DNA from: Halictus rubicundus
Taxonomy: Eukaryota; Arthropoda; Insecta; Hymenoptera; Halictidae
Length of the DNA stretch: 64,000 nt
Assembly (NCBI RefSeq): GCF_050948215.1
Contig: NW_027488626.1
Span: forward strand, 310,001 to 374,000
Direction: 5' to 3'
Below, piece by piece: positions 1 to 13,911 of the stretch. The notes below the pieces were generated by a model that did not search any database, had not been told where the DNA came from, and worked only from the letters and a program-made list of their open reading frames with translations. Numbering within the stretch: position 1 is the stretch's first letter; every line of letters begins with the position of its first letter. The translations under genes were made by a program, and so were the position numbers.

Positions 1-3000
1 TCCTCTATCCTATCCTATCCTCTATCCTATCCTATCCTCTATCCTATCCGATCCTCTATCCTATCCTATCCTATCCTCTATCCTATCCAATCCACCTATC
101 CTATCGTATCCCCTATCCTATCCTATCATCTATCCTATCCTATCCTATATCCTATCCTATCCTCTATCCTATCCTATCCTCTATCCTATCCTATTCTCTA
201 TCCTATCCTATCCTCTATACTATCGTATCCTCTATAATATCGTATCCTCTATAATATCGTATCCTGTATCCTATCCTGTCCTCTTTCCTATCCTATCCTC
301 TATCCTATCCTCTATCCTATCCTATCCAGTATAATATCCTATCCTCTATCATATCCTATCCTCTATCCTATCCTATCCTCTATCCTACCCCATCCTCTAT
401 CCTATCCTATCCTGTATCCTATCCTATCCTCTATCCTATCCTATCCTCTATCCTATCCTATCCTCTATCCTATCCTATCCTCTATCGTCTCCTATCCTCT
501 ATGCTATCCAATCCCCTATGTTATCCTCTATCCTATCCTATCCTCTATAATATCCTATCCTCTATAATATCCTATCCTCAATACTATCCTATCCTCTGTC
601 CTATCCTATCCTCTATCCTATCCTATCCTCTATCCTATCCTATCCTCTATCCTATCCTATCCTCTATCCTATCCTATCCTCTATCCTATCCTCTATCCTA
701 TCCTCTATCCTATCCTATCCTCTATAATATCGTATCCTCTATAATATCGTATCCTGTATCCTATCCTGTCCTCTTTCCTATCCTATCATCAATCCTATCC
801 TATCCTCTATCCTATCCAATCCCCTATGTTATACTCTATCCTATCCTATCCTCTATAATATCGTATCCTCTATCATATCCTATCCTCTTTCCTATAATAT
901 CATCTATCCTATCCTATCCTCTATCCTACCCTATCCTTTATCCTATCCTATCCTCTATCCTATCCTATCCTCAATCCTATCGCATCCTCTATCCTATCCA
1001 ATCCTCTATCCTATCCTATCCTCTATCCTATCCTATCGTCTACCCTATCCTATCCTCTATCCTATCCTATCCTCTATCCTATCCTATCCTCTATCCTATC
1101 CTATCCTCTATCCTATCCTATCCTCTATACTATCGTATCCTCTATAATATCGTATCCTCTATAATATCGTATCCTGTATCCTATCCTGTCCTCTTTCCTA
1201 TCCTATCATCAATCCTATCCTATCCCCTATCCTATCCTATCCTCTATCCTATCCTATCCTCTATCCTATCCTATCCTCTATCCTATCCTATCCCCTATCC
1301 TATCCTATCATCTATCCTATCCTATCCTATATCCTATCCTATCCTCTATCCTATCCTATCCTCTATCCTATCCTATTCTCTATCCTATCCTATCCTCTAT
1401 ACTATCGTATCCTCTATAATATCGTATCCTCTATAATATCGTATCCTGTATCCTATCCTGTCCTCTTTCCTATCCTATCCTCTATCCTATCCTCTATCCT
1501 ATCCTATCCAGTATAATATCCTATCCTCTATCATATCCTATCCTCTATCCTATCCTATCCTCTATCCTACCCCATCCTCTATCCTATCATATCCTCTATC
1601 CTATCATATCCTCTATCCTATCCTATCCTCTATCCTATCCTATCCTCTATCCTATCCTATACTCTATCCTATCCTATCCTCTATCCTACCCTATCCTTTA
1701 TCCTATCCTATCCTCTATCCTATCCTATCCTCTATAATATCGTATCCTGTATCCTATCTTATCCTTTGTCCTATCCTATCCTCTATCCTATCCTATCCTC
1801 TATAATATCGTATCCTCTATAATATCGTATCCTGTATCCTATCCTGTCCTCTTTCCTATCCTATCCTCAATCCAATCCTATCCTCTATCCTATCCGATCC
1901 TCTATAATATCGTATCCTCTATAATATCGTATCCTCTCTAATATCGTATCCTCTATAATATCATATCCTGTATCCTATACTGTTCTCTTTCCTATCCTAT
2001 CCTCAATCCAATCCTATCCTCTATCCTATCCTATATTCTATCCTACCCAATCCTCTATCCTATCCTATCCTCTATCCTATCCTATCCTCTATCCTAACCT
2101 ATCCTCTATCCTATCCAATCCTCTATCCTATCCTATCCTCTATCCTATCCTATCCTCTATCCTATCCTATCCTCTATCCTATCCTATCCTCTATCCTATC
2201 CTATCCTCTATCCTATCCTCTATCGTATCCTATCCTCTGTCCTATCCTATCCTCTATCCTATCCTATCCTCTATCCTATCCGATCCTCTATAATATCGTA
2301 TCCTCTATAATATCGTATCCTCTCTAATATCGTATCCTCTCTAATATCGTATCCTCTCTAATATCGTATCCTCTATAATATCGTATCCTGTATCCTATCC
2401 TGTCCTCTTTCCTATCCTATCCTCAATCCAATCCTATCCTCTATCCTATCCTATATTCTATCCTATCCAATCCTCTATCCTATCCTATCCTCTATCCTAT
2501 CCTATCCTCTATCCTAACCTATCCTCTATCCCATCCTATCCTCTATCCTATCCTATCCTCTATCCTATCCTATCCTCTATCCTATCCTATCCTCTATCCT
2601 ATCCTATCCTCTATACTATCGTATCCTCTATAATATCGTATCCTCTATAATATCGTATCCTGTATCCTATCCTGTCCTCTTTCCTATCCTATCATCAATC
2701 CTATCCTATCCCCTATCCTATCCTATCCTCTATCCTATCCTATCCTCTATCCTATCCTATCCTCTATCCTATCCTATCCTCTATCCTATCCTATCCTCTA
2801 TCCTATCCTATCCTCTATCCTATCCTATCCTCTATCCTATCCTCTATCGTATCCTATCCTCTGTCCTATCCTATCCTCTATCCTATCCTATCCTCTATCC
2901 TATCCGATCCTCTATAATATCGTATCCTCTATAATATCGTATCCTCTCTAATATCGTATCCTCTCTAATATCGTATCCTCTCTAATATCGTATCCTCTAT

Positions 3001-3480
3001 AATATCGTATCCTGTATCCTATCCTGTCCTCTTTCCTATCCTATCCTCAATCCAATCCTATCCTCTATCCTATCCTATATTCTATCCTATCCAATCCTCT
3101 ATCCTATCCTATCCTCTATCCTATCCTATCCTCTATCCTAACCTATCCTCTATCCCATCCTATCCTCTATCCTATCCTATCCTCTATCCTATCCTATCCT
3201 CTATCCTATCCTATCCTCTATCCTATCCAATCCCCTATGTTATCCTCTATCCTATCCTATCCTCTATAATATCGTATCCTCTATCATATCCTATCCTCTT
3301 TCCTATAATATCATCTATCCTCTCCTATCCTCCATCCTACCCTATCCTTTATCCTATCCTATCCTCTATCCTATCCTATCCTCTATAATATCGTATCCTG
3401 TATCCTATCTTATCCTCTATCCTATCCAATCCTCTATCCTATCCTATCCTCTATCCTATCCTATCCTCTATCCTATCCTA

Positions 3481-4335
3481 TCCTCTATCCTATCCTATCC
3501 TCTATCCTATCCTATCCTCTATCCTATCCGATCCTCTATCCTATCCTATCCTATCCTCTATCCTATCCAATCCACCTATCCTATCGTATCCCCTATCCTA
3601 TCCTATCATCTATCCTATCCTATCCTATATCCTATCCTATCCTCTATCCTATCCTATCCTCTAACCTATCCTATTCTCTATCCTATCCTATCCTCTATAC
3701 TATCGTATCCTCTATAATATCGTATCCTCTATAATATCGTATCCTGTATCCTATCCTGTCCTCTTTCCTATCCTATCCTCTATCCTATCCTCTATCCTAT
3801 CCTATCCAGTATAATATCCTATCCTCTATCATATCCTATCCTCTATCCTATCCTATCCTCTATCCTACCCCATCCTCTATCCTATCCTATCCTGTATCCT
3901 ATCCTATCCTCTATCCTATCCTATCCTCTATCCTATCCTATCCTCTATCCTATCCTATCCTCTATCCTATCCTATCCTCTATCGTCTCCTATCCTCTATG
4001 CTATCCAATCCCCTATGTTATCCTCTATCCTATCCTATCCTCTATAATATCCTATCCTCTATAATATCCTATCCTCAATACTATCCTATCCTCTGTCCTA
4101 TCCTATCCTCTATCCTATCCTATCCTCTATCCTATCCTATCCTCTATCCTATCCTATCCTCTATCCTATCCTATCCTCTATCCTATCCTCTATCCTATCC
4201 TCTATCCTATCCTATCCTCTATAATATCGTATCCTCTATAATATCGTATCCTGTATCCTATCCTGTCCTCTTTCCTATCCTATCATCAATCCTATCCTAT
4301 CCTCTATCCTATCCAATCCCCTATGTTATACTCTA
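3481..4335 (+). repeat. Higher-order copy of satellite segment 1-838
   Basis: This segment repeats 1-838 nearly base for base. The offset is +3480 up to about 3,960 and +3497 after that, so exactly one 17-bp unit was gained near 3,965. I saw one substitution in the first 480 bp (position 3664, T in the first copy and A here). After about 4,345 the match jumps to the segment beginning near 1,393 (offset +2953), so about 544 bp is skipped. Whole-unit gains and such jumps are the expected trace of unequal exchange or gene conversion. Confidence 0.85.
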
Positions 4336-6180
4336 TCCTATCCTATCCTCTATACTATCGTATCCTCTATAATATCGTATCCTCTATAATATCGTATCCT
4401 GTATCCTATCCTGTCCTCTTTCCTATCCTATCCTCTATCCTATCCTCTATCCTATCCTATCCAGTATAATATCCTATCCTCTATCATATCCTATCCTCTA
4501 TCCTATCCTATCCTCTATCCTACCCCATCCTCTATCCTATCATATCCTCTATCCTATCATATCCTCTATCCTATCCTATCCTCTATCCTATCCTATCCTC
4601 TATCCTATCCTATACTCTATCCTATCCTATCCTCTATCCTACCCTATCCTATATCCTATCCTATCCTCTATCCTATCCTATCCTCTATAATATCGTATCC
4701 TGTATCCTATCTTATCCTTTGTCCTATCCTATCCTCTATCCTATCCTATCCTCTATAATATCGTATCCTCTATAATATCGTATCCTGTATCCTATCCTGT
4801 CCTCTTTCCTATCCTATCCTCAATCCAATCCTATCCTCTATCCTATCCGATCCTCTATAATATCGTATCCTCTATAATATCGTATCCTCTCTAATATCGT
4901 ATCCTCTATAATATCATATCCTGTATCCTATACTGTCCTCTTTCCTATCCTATCCTCAATCCAATCCTATCCTCTATCCTATCCTATATTCTATCCTACC
5001 CAATCCTCTATCCTATCCTATCCTCTATCCTATCCTATCCTCTATCCTAACCTATCCTCTATCCCATCCTATCCTCTATCCTATCCTATCCTCTATCCTA
5101 TCCTATCCTCTATCCTATCCTATCCTCTATCCTATCCTATCCTCTATAATATCGTATCCTGTATCCTATCCTGTCCTCTTTCCTATCCTATCATCAATCC
5201 TATCCTATCCTCTATAATATCGTATCCTCTATCATATCCTATCCTCTTTCCTATAATATCATCTATCCTATCCTATCCTCTATCCTACCCTATCCTTTAT
5301 CCTATCCTATCCTCTATCCTATCCTATCCTCTATAATATCGTATCCTGTATCCTATCTTATCCTCTATCCTATCCAATCCTCTATCCTATCCTATCCTCT
5401 ATCCTATCCTATCCTCTATCCTATCCTATCCTCTATCCTATCCTATCCTCTATCCTACCCCATCCTCTATCCTATCATATCCTCTATCCTATCATATCCT
5501 CTATCCTATCCTATCCTCTATCGTATCCTATCCTCTATCCTATCCTATACTCTATCCTATCCTATCCTCTATAATATCGTATCCTGTATCCTATCTTATC
5601 CTCTGTCCTATCCTATCCTCAATCCAATCCTATCCTCTATCCTATCACATCCTCTATCCTAACCTATCCTCTATCCTATCCTATCCTCTATCCTATCCGA
5701 TCCTCTATAATATCGTATCCTCTATAATATCGTATCCTCTATAATATCGTATCCTGTATCCTATCCTGTCCTCTTTCCTATCCTATCCTCAATCCAATCC
5801 TATCCTCTATCCTATCGTATCCTCTATCCTATCCTGTCCTCTTTCCTATCCTATCCTCAATCCAATCCTATCCTCTATCCTATCCTATATTCTATCCTAC
5901 CCAATCCTCTATCCTATCCTATCCTCTATCCTATCCTATCCTCTATCCTAACCTATCCTCTATCCCATCCTATCCTCTATCCTATCCTATCCTCTATCCT
6001 ATCCTATCCTCTATCCTATCCTATCCTCTATCCTATCCTATCCTCTATAATATCGTATCCTGTATCCTATCCTGTCCTCTTTCCTATCCTATCATCAATC
6101 CTATCCTATCCTCTATAATATCGTATCCTCTATCATATCCTATCCTCTTTCCTATAATATCATCTATCCTATCCTATCCT

Positions 6181-9100
6181 CTATCCTACCCTATCCTTTA
6201 TCCTATCCTATCCTCTATCCTATCCTATCCTCTATAATATCGTATCCTGTATCCTATCTTATCCTCTATCCTATCCAATCCTCTATCCTATCCTATCCTC
6301 TATCCTATCCTATCCTCTATCCTATCCTATCCTCTATCGTATCCTATCCTCTGTCGTATCCTATCCTCTATCCTATCCTATCCTCTATCCTATCCTATCC
6401 TCTATCCTATCCGATCCTCTATAATATCGTATCCTCTATAATATCGTATCCTCTATCCTATCCAATCCTCTATCCTATCCTATCCTCTATCCTATCCTAT
6501 CGTCTACCCTATCCTATCCTCTATCCTATCCTATCCTCTATCCTATCCTATCCTCTATCCTATCCTATCCTCTATCCTATCCTATCCTCTATACTATCGT
6601 ATCCTCTATAATATCGTATCCTCTATAATATCGTATCCTGTATCCTATCCTGTCCTCTTTCCTATCCTATCCTCTATCCTATCCTATCCTCTATACTATC
6701 GTATCCTCTATAATATCGTATCCTCTATAATATCATATCCTGTATCCTATCCTGTCCTCTTTCCTATCCTATCATCAATCATATCCTATCCCCTATCCTA
6801 TCCTATCCTCTATCCTATCCTATCCTCTATCCTATCCTATCCTCTATCCTATCCTATCCTCTATCCTATCCTATCCTCTATCCTATCCTATCCTCTATCC
6901 TATCCAATCCTCTATCCTATCCTATCCTCTATCCTATCCTATCCTCTATCCTATCATATCCTCTATCCTATCCTATCCTCTATCCTATCCTATCCTCTAT
7001 CCTATCCTATTCTCTATCCTATCCTATCCTCTATACTATCGTATCCTCTATAATATCGTATCCTCTATAATATCGTATCCTGTATCCTATCCTGTCCTCT
7101 TTCCTATCCTATCCTCTATCCTATCCTCTATCCTATCCTATCCAGTATAATATCCTATCCTCTATCATATCCTATCCTCTATCCTATCCTATCCTCTATC
7201 CTACCCCATCCTCTATCCTATCATATCCTCTATCCTATCATATCCTCTATCCTATCCTATCCTCTATCCTATCATATCCTCTATCCTATCCTATACTCTA
7301 TCCTATCCTATCCTCTATCCTACCCTATCCTTTATCCTATCCTATCCTCTATCCTATCCTATCCTCTATAATATCGTATAATGTATCCTATCTTATCCTT
7401 TGTCCTATCCTATCCTCTATAATATCGTATCCTGTATCCTATCCAGTCCTCTTTCCTATCCTATCATCAATCCTATCCTATCCTCTATCCTATCCAATCC
7501 CCTATGTTATCCTCTATCCTATCCTACCCTCTATAATATCGTATCCTCTATCATATCCTATCCTCTTTCCTATAATATCATCTATCCTATCCTATCCTCT
7601 ATCCTACCCTATCCTTTATCCTATCCTATCCTCTATCCTATCCTATCCTCTATAATATCGTATCCTGTATCCTATCTTATCCCCTATCCTATCCAATCCT
7701 CTATCCTATCCTATCCTCTATCCTATCCTATCCTCTATCCTATCCTATCCTCTATCCTATCCTATCCTCTATCCTATCCTATCCTCTATCCTATCCTATC
7801 CTGTATCCTATCCTATCCTCTATCCTATCCAATCCTCTATCCTATCCTATCCCCTATCCTATCCTATCATCTATCCTATCCTATCCTATAACCTATCCTA
7901 TCGTCTATCCTATCCTATCCTCTATCCTATCCTATTCTCTATCCTATCCTATCCTCTATCCTATCCTATCCTCTATCCTATCCTATCCTCTATCCTATCC
8001 TATCCTCTATCCTATCCTATCCTCTATACTATCGTATCCTCTATAATATCGCATCCTCTATAATATCGTATCCTGTATCCTATCCTGTCCTCTTTCCTAT
8101 CCTATCCTCTATCCTATCCTCTATAATATCCTATCCTGTATCCTATCCTATCCTCTATCATATCCTATCCTCTATCCTATCCTATCCTCTATCCTACCCC
8201 ATCCTCTATCCTATCATATCCTCTATCCTATCATATCCTCTATCCTATCCTATCCTCTATCGTATCCTATCCTCTATCCTATCCTATACTCTATCCAATC
8301 CTATCCTCTATCCTATCCTATCCTTCATCCTATCCTATCCTCTATCCTATCCTATCCTCTATAATATCGTATCCTGTATCCTATCTTATCCACTGTCCTA
8401 ACCTATCCTCAATCCTATCCTATCCTCTATCCTATCGCATCCTCTATCCTATCCAATCCAATATCCTATCCTATCCTCTATCCTATCCTATCGTCTATCC
8501 TATCCTATCCTCTATCCTATCCTATCCTCTATCCTATCCTATCCTCTATCCTATCCTATCCTCTATCCTATCCTATCCTCTATACTATCGTATCCTCTAT
8601 AATATCGTATCCTCTATAATATCGTATCCTGTATCCTATCCTGTCCTCTTTCCCATCCTATCATCAATCCTATCCTATCCTCTATCCTATCCAATCCCCT
8701 ATGTTATCCTCTATCCTATCCTATCCTCTATAATATCGTATCCTCTATCATATCCTATCCTCTTTCCTATAATATCATCAATCCTATCCTATCCTCTATC
8801 CTATCCTATCCTCCATCCTATCCTATCCTCTATCCTATCCAATCCCCTATGTTATCCTCTATCCTATCCTATCCTCTATAATATCGTATCCTCTATCATA
8901 TCCTATCCTCTTTCCTATAATATCATCTATCCTATCCTATCCTCTGTCCTACCCTATCCTTTATCCTATCCTATCCTCTATAATATCCTATCCTCTATAG
9001 TATCGTATCCTGTATCCTATCTTATCCTCTATCCTATCCTATCCTCTATCCTATCCTATCATCTATCCTATCCTATCGTCTATCCCATCCTATCCTCTAT

Positions 9101-12100
9101 CCTATCCAATCCTCTATCCTATCCTATCCTCTATCCTATCCTATCCTCTATACTATCGTATCCTCTATAATATCGTATCCTCTATAATATCGTATCCTGT
9201 ATCCTATCCTGTCCCCTATCCTATCCTATCCTCTATCCTACCCTATCCTTTATCCTATCCTATCCTCTATCCTATCCTATCCTCTATAATATCGTATCCT
9301 GTATCCTATCTTATCCTCTATCCTATCCAATCCTCTATCCTATCCTATCCTCTATCCTATCCTATCCTCTATCCTATCCTATCCTCTATCGTATCCTATC
9401 CTCTGTCCTATCCTATCCTCTATCCTATCCTATCCTCTATCCTATCCTATCCTCTATCCTATCCGATCCTCTATAATATCGTATCCTCTATAATATCGTA
9501 TCCTCTATCCTATCCAATCCTCTATCCTATCCTATCCTCTATCCTATCCTATCGTCTACCCTATCCTATCCTCTATCCTATCCTATCCTCTATCCTATCC
9601 TATCCTCTATCCTATCCTATCCTCTATCCTATCCTATCCTCTATACTATCGTATCCTCTATAATATCGTATCCTCTATAATATCGTATCCTGTATACTAT
9701 CCTGTCCTCTTTCCTATCCTATCATCAATCATATCCTATCCCCTATCCTATCCTATCCTCTATCCTATCCTATCCTCTATCCTATCCTATCCTCTATCCT
9801 ATCCTATCCTCTATCCTATCCTATCCTCTATCCTATCCTATCCTCTATCCTATCCAATCCTCTATCCTATCCTATCCTCTATCCTATCCTATCCTCTATC
9901 CTATCTTATCCTCCATCCTATCCTATCCTCTATCCTATCCTATCCTCTATCCTATCCTATTCTCTATCCTATCCTATCCTCTATACTATCGTATCCTCTA
10001 TAATATCGTATCCTCTATAATATCGTATCCTGTATCCTATCCTGTCCTCTTTCCTATCCTATCCTCTATCCTATCCTCTATCCTATCCTATCCAGTATAA
10101 TATCCTATCCTCTATCATATCCTATCCTCTATCCTATCCTATCCTCTATCCTACCCCATCCTCTATCCTATCATATCCTCTATCCTATCATATCCTCTAT
10201 CCTATCCTATCCTCTATCCTATCATATCCTCTATCCTATCCTATACTCTATCCTATCCTATCCTCTATCCTACCCTATCCTTTATCCTATCCTATCCTCT
10301 ATCCTATCCTATCCTCTATAATATCGTATAATGTATCCTATCTTATCCTTTGTCCTATCCTATCCTCTATAATATCGTATCCTGTATCCTATCCAGTCCT
10401 CTTTCCTATCCTATCATCAATCCTATCCTATCCTCTATCCTATCCAATCCCCTATGTTATCCTCTATCCTATCCTATCCTCTATAATATCGTATCCTCTA
10501 TCATATCCTATCCTCTTTCCTATAATATCATCTATCCTATCCTATCCTCTATCCTACCCTATCCTTTATCCTATCCTATCCTCTATCCTATCCTATCCTC
10601 TATAATATCGTATCCTGTATCCTATCTTATCCTCTATCCTATCCAATCCTCTATCCTATCCTATCCTCTATCCTATCCTATCCTCTATCCTATCCTATCC
10701 TCTATCCTATCCTATCCTCTATCCTATCCTATCCTCTATCCTATCCTATCCTGTATCCTATCCTATCCTCTATCCTATCCAATCCTCTATCCTATCCTAT
10801 CCCCTATCCTATCCTATCATCTATCCTATCCTATCCTATAACCTATCCTATCGTCTATCCTATCCTATCCTCTATCCTATCCTATTCTCTATCCTATCCT
10901 ATCCTCTATCCTATCCTATCCTCTATCCTATCCTATCCTCTATCCTATCCTATCCTCTATCCTATCCTATCCTCTATACTATCGTATCCTCTATAATATC
11001 GCATCCTCTATAATATAGTATCCTGTATCCTATCCTGTCCTCTTTCCTATCCTATCCTCTATCCTATCCTCTATAATATCCTATCCTGTATCCTATCCTA
11101 TCCTCTATCATATCCTATCCTCTATCCTATCCTATCCTCTATCCTACCCCATCCTCTATCCTATCATATCCTCTATCCTATCATATCCTCTATCCTATCC
11201 TATCCTCTATCGTATCCTATCCTCTATCCTATCCTATACTCTATCCAATCCTATCCTCTATCCTATCCTATCCTTCATCCTATCCTATCCTCTATCCTAT
11301 CCTATCCTCTATAATATCGTATCCTGTATCCTATCTTATCCTCTGTCCTAACCTATCCTCAATCCTATCCTATCCTCTATCCTATCGCATCCTCTATCCT
11401 ATCCAATCCAATATCCTATCCTATCCTCTATCCTATCCTATCGTCTATCCTATCCTATCCTCTATCCTATCCTATCCTCTATCCTATCCTATCCTCTATC
11501 CTATCCTATCCTCTATCCTATCCTATCCTCTATACTATCGTATCCTCTATAATATCGTATCCTCTATAATATCGTATCCTGTATCCTATCCTGTCCTCTT
11601 TCCCATCCTATCATCAATCCTATCCTATCCTCTATCCTATCCAATCCCCTATGTTATCCTCTATCCTATCCTATCCTCTATAATATCGTATCCTCTATCA
11701 TATCCTATCCTCTTTCCTATAATATCATCTATCCTATCCTATCCTCTATCCTATCCTATCCTCCATCCTATCCTATCCTCTATCCTATCCAATCCCCTAT
11801 GTTATCCTCTATCCTATCCTATCCTCTATAATATCGTATCCTCTATCATATCCTATCCTCTTTCCTATAATATCATCTATCCTATCCTATCCTCTGTCCT
11901 ACCCTATCCTTTATCCTATCCTATCCTCTATAATATCCTATCCTCTATAGTATCGTATCCTGTATCCTATCTTATCCTCTATCCTATCCTATCCTCTATC
12001 CTATCCTATCATCTATCCTATCCTATCGTCTATCCCATCCTATCCTCTATCCTATCCAATCCTCTATCCTATCCTATCCTCTATCCTATCCTATCCTCTA

Positions 12101-12190
12101 TACTATCGTATCCTCTATAATATCGTATCCTCTATAATATCGTATCCTGTATCCTATCCTGTCCCCTATCCTATCCTATCCTCTATCCTA
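6181..12190 (+). repeat. Tandem pair of ~3-kb higher-order satellite repeats
   Basis: Two adjacent copies, about 6,181-9,232 and 9,233-12,190, share the same order of variant units. The offset is about 3,052 bp at the start and exactly 2,950 bp through most of the length (7,031 to 9,981; 7,381 to 10,331; 8,644 to 11,594). The difference of 102 bp is six 17-bp units. Only scattered substitutions separate the copies in the stretches I compared, for example near 7,527/10,477. Related single or paired copies lie near 19.2 kb and 27.4-31.3 kb. Confidence 0.82.
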
Positions 12191-13911
12191 TCCTATCCTG
12201 TATCCTATCCTATCCTCTATCATATCCTATCCTCAATCCAATCATATCCTCTATCCTATCGTATCCTCTATCCTATCCTATCTTCTATCCTATCCTATCC
12301 TCTATCCTATCCTATCCTCTATCCTATCCTATCCTCTATCCTATCCTATCCTCTATCCTATCCTATCCTCTATCCTATCCTATCCTCTATCCTATCCTAT
12401 CCTCTATAATATCGTATCCTGTATCCTATCTTATCCTTTGTCCTATCCTATCCTCAATCCTATCCTATCCTCTATCCTATCGCATCCTCTATCCTATCCT
12501 ATCCTCTATCCTATCCTATCCTCTATCCTATCCTATCCTCTATCCTATCCTATCCTCTATCCTATCCTATCCTCTATCCTATCCTATCCTCCATCGTATC
12601 CCATCCTCTATCCTACCCTATCCTCTATCCTATCCTATCCTCTATCCTATCCTATCCTCTATCCTATCCTATCCCCTATCCTATCCTATCATCTATCCTA
12701 TCCTATCCTATATCCTATCCTATCCTCTATCCTATCCTATCCTCTATCCTATCCTATCCTCTATCCTATCCTATCCTCTATCCTATCCTATCCTCTATCC
12801 TATCCAATCCTCTATCATATCCTATCCTCTATCCTATCCTATCCTCTATCCTACCCCATCCTCTATCCTATCATATCCTCTATCCTATCATATCCTCTAT
12901 CCTATCCTATCCTCTATCCTATCCTATCCTCTATCCTATCCTATACTCTATCCTATCCTATCCTCTATCCTATCGTATCCTGTATCCTATCCTATCCTCT
13001 ATCCTATCATATCCTCTATCCTATCCTATACTCTATCCTATCCTATCCATCATCCTATCCTATCCTCTATCCTATCCTATCATCTATCCTATCCTATCCT
13101 CTATAATATCGTATCCTCTATAATATCGTATCCTCTCTAATATCGTATCCTCTATAATATCGTATCCTGTATCCTATCCTGTCCTCTTTCCTATCCTATC
13201 CTCAATCCAATCCTATCCTCTATGCTATCCTATATTCTATCCTACCCAATCCTCTATCCTATCCTATCCTCTATCCTATCCTATCCTCTATCCTAACCTA
13301 TCCTCTATCCCATCCTATCCTCTATCCTATCCTATCCTCTATCCTATCCTATCCTCTATCCTATCCTATCCTCTATCCTATCCTATCCTCTATAATATCG
13401 TATCCTCTATAATATCGTATCCTCTATAATATCGTATCCTGTATCCTATCCTGTCCTCTTTCCTATCCTATCATCAATCCTATCCTATCCTCTATCCTAT
13501 CCAATCCCCTATGTTATCCTCTATCCTATCCTATCCTCTATAATATCGTATCCTGTATCCTATCTTATCCTCTGTCCTATCCTATCCTCAATCCAATCCA
13601 ATCCTCTACCCTATCACATCCTCTATCCTATCCTATCCTATCCTCTATCCTATCCTATCCTCTATCCTATCCGATCCTCTATAATATCGTATCCTCTATA
13701 ATATCGTATCCTCTCTAATATCGTATCCTCTATAATATCGTATCCTGTATCCTATCCTGTCCTCTTTCCTATCCTATCCTCAATCCAATCCTATCCTCTA
13801 TCCTATACTATCCTCTATCCTAACCTATCCTCTATCCTATCCTATCCTCTATCCTATCCTATCCTCTATCCTATCCTATCCTCTATCCTATCCTATCCTC
13901 TATAATATCGT

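Noticed and set aside
501..1436. Long + strand reading frames in the satellite (up to 319 codons, Ser-Tyr-Pro-Ile-Leu repeats), also at 3998, 7400, 10350, 12438, 14985, 20059, 26692, 27078, 29217, 31303, 31322 and 45907
   Set aside because: Three 17-bp units make 51 nt, so any phase reads a 17-residue repeat until a variant such as CTATAATATC brings a stop. Overlapping frames are open at once, as at 31303 and 31322, and some start codons are non-ATG. There is no sign of coding constraint.
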